8,020 bases of DNA, taken from assembly GCA_024691145.1 (NCBI GenBank), contig JAILNW010000332.1, forward strand, positions 1 to 8,020. Direction: 5' to 3'. How positions within the stretch are numbered: the first letter of the stretch is position 1; the number at the start of each line of letters is the position of its first letter. A program made the translations under genes and the position numbers. Source of the stretch: Lachnospiraceae bacterium (GTDB lineage Bacteria > Bacillota > Clostridia > Lachnospirales > Lachnospiraceae). Below, in pieces: positions 6,073 through 8,020 of the stretch. The notes below the pieces were generated by a model that saw only the letters and a program-made list of their open reading frames with translations, ran no database searches and was not told the origin of the DNA.

Positions 6073-7149
6073 ATGAAGAAGAGAGTATTGTTAGCATTAA
6101 TTCTGATTATGTGTCTTGCTGGCTGCAGCAAAAAGAATACAAAAGAAGAGGCTAAAACAAAAGCACCAAAAGTTACAAAAGAAGCAGAAGTCATTAAGGA
6201 GACTAAGGAGCCAGAGCCAGAGGAAAGTAAAGAGTCTCATTATAAGTTTAATCCTTATGCCATTTCTCAGTATGAAAAAGATATCTTCGGGGAAAAGATG
6301 GTTAACACATGGTTTAATATTGTGGATGCTCTTATGAAGGGTGAAGAAATGTTTGAATGTCCTGACCAGTTTACTTATGACTGGGTTATGGGGCAGATGA
6401 GAGGAATTTGTCTGCCTGTTGCAGGTGCATATACAGATGTTACTTATGGTGCTTACGAGGTTACAGATGGATATGGAAAGATTAATTATCTGATTCCTGT
6501 GGATGAATATCTAAAAAAACAGGAAGAATTCATTGAACTTACGGAAAGTATTCTTAATGAATATCTGGATGATGATGATAGTGACTTTGAAAAATGTTTA
6601 AAACTATATTTGTACATGGTACATAATTATGAATATGATTATGATGTATATAACAGAATGGAATATGAGTTTGTGGAGGAAACTAACAGCTACCGTCCAT
6701 TTATTGAACATAAGGGTATTTGTCATGAGTTATCTTCTGCATATTCATATTTACTTGTTCAGGCAGGGGTAAATGCAACTACAATGTCAGGAGACAGTGA
6801 ACAATTAGAACCACATCAGTGGTCCTATGTTGAGATAAATGGCAAGAATTATCATATTGATCCTACATTTGGTTTAGGTGAAAACAATTATTTGTATGTA
6901 TTTATGATGAATGATGAGCAAAGGGGAAATGTAAGCGGATATTATAAGAAGGACTACATAATATCCTGTGTGTACGCACAGGAATATGGAGCCCCTGAAT
7001 ATAGCAGTGATGATGATTCCTTCAGCTTTTTGTGGGACAAGTATTATATAGGACATAATGAAAAGAAAAAGACAATAAGGTATTCTGATTCACCAGAAGG
7101 CAGTGCAGGTACTAAAACAGGATATTTTAGTTATAAAGAACTGGAGTAA
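6073..7149 (+). CDS. Lipoprotein with a transglutaminase-like (papain-fold) domain
   Basis: Precursor of 358 residues. It begins MKKRVLLALILIMCLAGC, a type II signal peptide with lipobox LAGC; Cys18 would be lipidated, fixing it to the outer face of the membrane. Residues ~19-55 are a Lys/Glu/Pro-rich flexible linker. The globular part ends in a transglutaminase-like domain with the classic triad: Cys217 in KGICHELSSAY, His248 in HQWSYVEINGK and Asp263 in YHIDPTFG. In bacteria this fold is usually a cysteine protease or amide hydrolase on protein or cell-wall substrates and only sometimes a cross-linker, so the activity is not settled; the intact triad suggests an active enzyme. I chose ATG 6073 because GAGGG (6061-6065) then has a 7-base spacing; ATG 6067, two codons earlier, is immediately against that site. 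Own promoter, divergent from the MoxR operon. No clear terminator follows, so the next gene, 78 bases on, may be partly co-transcribed. Confidence 0.87.
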   Translation: MKKRVLLALILIMCLAGCSKKNTKEEAKTKAPKVTKEAEVIKETKEPEPEESKESHYKFNPYAISQYEKDIFGEKMVNTWFNIVDALMKGEEMFECPDQFTYDWVMGQMRGICLPVAGAYTDVTYGAYEVTDGYGKINYLIPVDEYLKKQEEFIELTESILNEYLDDDDSDFEKCLKLYLYMVHNYEYDYDVYNRMEYEFVEETNSYRPFIEHKGICHELSSAYSYLLVQAGVNATTMSGDSEQLEPHQWSYVEINGKNYHIDPTFGLGENNYLYVFMMNDEQRGNVSGYYKKDYIISCVYAQEYGAPEYSSDDDSFSFLWDKYYIGHNEKKKTIRYSDSPEGSAGTKTGYFSYKELE

Positions 7150-7154
7150 AAAAC

Positions 7155-7183
7155 TTGTGGAAAATAATATTATAATGTAAAAT
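7155..7183 (+). promoter_or_regulatory. Possible weak promoter of the second lipoprotein gene
   Basis: TTGTGG (7155-7160) and TAAAAT (7178-7183) are spaced by 17 bases in an AT-rich gap. A better -10 match, TATAAT at 7171-7176, has no -35 box at proper spacing. The region is AT-rich enough for this to be chance. Confidence 0.3.
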
Positions 7184-7227
7184 ACTAATGTAGTTGTTAA
7201 TATATTTGTGAGAAAGGATTAATAAAT

Positions 7228-7965
7228 ATGAAAAAGGGATTATTATATGTGGTACTTGCGGGAGTTTTGTTAACAGGCTGTAATGATAAAGACAAAGCCG
7301 ATGATAGCAAAAAGGATTCAAAAGGTCAAAATGATATAAAGTATGAGTATCTTAGCAAAATTAAAAAAAGCGATAAGGTAGATAATATAAAGAGGGTTAG
7401 AGATGAAATTGAAGAAGATATATCTGAGTTAGCCACAGGAAAGTATGTTAATCTTTATAAAGGGGATTTTGATGTTGTTTTTACAGAAAATGATGAACTT
7501 CACGTTTTAGATGTAAAACAAAAGGATGAATATTTATATGGTGAAGAATTAAAGAACAGGTTAGAATATATTATTTCTTGTGCAAAAGAAGGCATGAATT
7601 ATGAAGCAAAATCAGAAGAATTTATGTTTTCAATGAATATGATTAGTTCTGATGATTATAATGAAATAAGCTTAAGCAAAGAGAATTTAGATAAAATAGC
7701 TAATGGCAAGTACAATGATTACTTTTCTGGAATGGTATATTTTTTGGGAAATTCAGAAACAGATGCATGTTTTCAGTCTACTCCTGATTATAGAGCGGTA
7801 TTTGTAGGAGGTAATTATTTAACAGATAAAGGATATGATTCGATAATAGAATCCCAATATGCATTTAATGATAATAAAAATAAAGAATGTATATACAAAT
7901 ATTCAGAAAAAGCGAATCAGTCCAAAAAGATGATATCTGGAGAGAAAACATGCATCCGTGTATGA
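7228..7965 (+). CDS. Unrecognised lipoprotein, C-terminus possibly altered
   Basis: Precursor of 245 residues with signal peptide MKKGLLYVVLAGVLLTGC; lipobox LTGC predicts lipidation at Cys18 and anchoring outside the membrane. A polar Asp/Lys-rich linker (19-40) follows. The rest is charged, with no family I recognise; it has ISELATGKYVNLYKGDFDVVFTE and later DKIANGKYNDYFSGMVYF, both containing a GKY motif, hinting at an internal alpha/beta repeat. AGAAAGGA (7211-7218) lies 9 bases before the ATG. The last ~21 codons overlap, in antisense, a minus-strand ORF whose sequence resembles codons 158-182 of this same gene. The ending EKTCIRV may therefore not be the ancestral C-terminus but sequence brought in by rearrangement, or an assembly join. 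The lipoprotein call is firm; function and true end are not. Confidence 0.72.
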   Translation: MKKGLLYVVLAGVLLTGCNDKDKADDSKKDSKGQNDIKYEYLSKIKKSDKVDNIKRVRDEIEEDISELATGKYVNLYKGDFDVVFTENDELHVLDVKQKDEYLYGEELKNRLEYIISCAKEGMNYEAKSEEFMFSMNMISSDDYNEISLSKENLDKIANGKYNDYFSGMVYFLGNSETDACFQSTPDYRAVFVGGNYLTDKGYDSIIESQYAFNDNKNKECIYKYSEKANQSKKMISGEKTCIRV

Positions 7966-8020
7966 ATCTCCCAAAAAATATACCATTCCAGAAAAGTAAT
8001 CCTTGTACTTGCCTTTAGCT
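7698..8020. repeat. 76-base imperfect inverted repeat with 171-base spacer
   Basis: Bases 7698-7773 match the reverse complement of 7945-8020 at 70 of 76 positions by hand alignment, including an uninterrupted 33-base stretch with ACTTTTCTGGAATGG. The match runs to the window edge and may continue beyond it. Inside the repeat it stops sharply after ATGCATGTTTT. Four of the six differences are third-codon-position changes of the lipoprotein reading frame, which the inverted arm keeps open. Confidence 0.93.
7903..8020 (-). pseudogene. Partial antisense paralogue of the lipoprotein gene, running off the right edge
   Basis: The minus strand is open from the edge to a TGA at 7903, encoding 38 residues that include GKYKDYFSGMVYFLGDSY and TDACF. 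These align without gaps to GKYNDYFSGMVYFLGNSE and TDACF of the plus-strand lipoprotein (from residue 158). After TDACF the similarity ends abruptly and the frame continues as LSRYHLFGLIRFF, which looks like antisense-derived tail rather than a matching C-terminus; the lipoprotein itself continues for another 63 residues there. The fragment is either the broken 3' end of a convergent paralogue, mostly outside the window, or a mis-joined piece. It cannot be judged further without flanking sequence. Confidence 0.55.

Noticed and set aside
7150..7227. Terminator between the two lipoprotein genes
   Set aside because: Only a short AT palindrome (TAATATTA) is present; no GC-bearing stem with a T-run was found.
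7934..7989. Frameshift at the end of the second lipoprotein, because another plus-strand frame continues as YESPKKYTIPEK
   Set aside because: That stretch is the exact antisense of the paralogous minus-strand fragment, so its openness is explained by the inverted repeat and not by a lost frame.

Overview
The window looks like chromosomal DNA of a low-GC, Gram-positive anaerobe. It is most likely a gut or rumen Lachnospiraceae-type Clostridia (inference). The signs are AT-rich third codon positions, purine-rich ribosome binding sites, an extracellular starch-binding protein, two lipobox lipoproteins and strong sigma-70-type promoters. No tRNA, rRNA, CRISPR array, insertion sequence or recombinase gene was seen.

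Layout. (1) Bases 3-443 are the 3' end of a large secreted protein ending in tandem CBM25-type starch-binding modules, closed by a strong terminator (475-505). (2) Bases 512-2805 form a self-contained two-gene unit: a good promoter, ddl (D-Ala-D-Ala ligase), an MGT-type family 1 glycosyltransferase, and a perfect 15-bp bidirectional terminator. (3) On the minus strand, 5995 down to 2807 is an operon. It runs from a strong extended -10 promoter, through an undescribed 24-codon ORF with a near-ideal ribosome binding site and a possible attenuator, to a MoxR-type AAA+ ATPase and a 616-residue metallopeptidase/VWA protein. (4) Divergent from it are two plus-strand lipoprotein genes: a transglutaminase-fold lipoprotein (6073-7149) and an unrecognised lipoprotein (7228-7965).

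How the genes relate. Ddl makes the D-Ala-D-Ala dipeptide for peptidoglycan; the partner glycosyltransferase has an unknown acceptor. The MoxR ATPase and the metallopeptidase/VWA protein are separated by one base and almost certainly work together as an ATP-driven remodelling or maturation pair. Their substrate is not visible here. The divergent lipoproteins would sit on the outer face of the membrane, and any link to the MoxR pair is only positional.

The points most worth a second look are: (a) the metallopeptidase protein carries two copies of its peptidase domain, the first with HCILH in place of the active-site HEFLH; (b) the right edge holds a 76-base, about 92% identical inverted repeat whose outer arm is an in-frame, antisense paralogous fragment of the last lipoprotein; (c) the MoxR operon leader has a small ORF followed by mutually exclusive short hairpins, laid out like a transcription attenuator.
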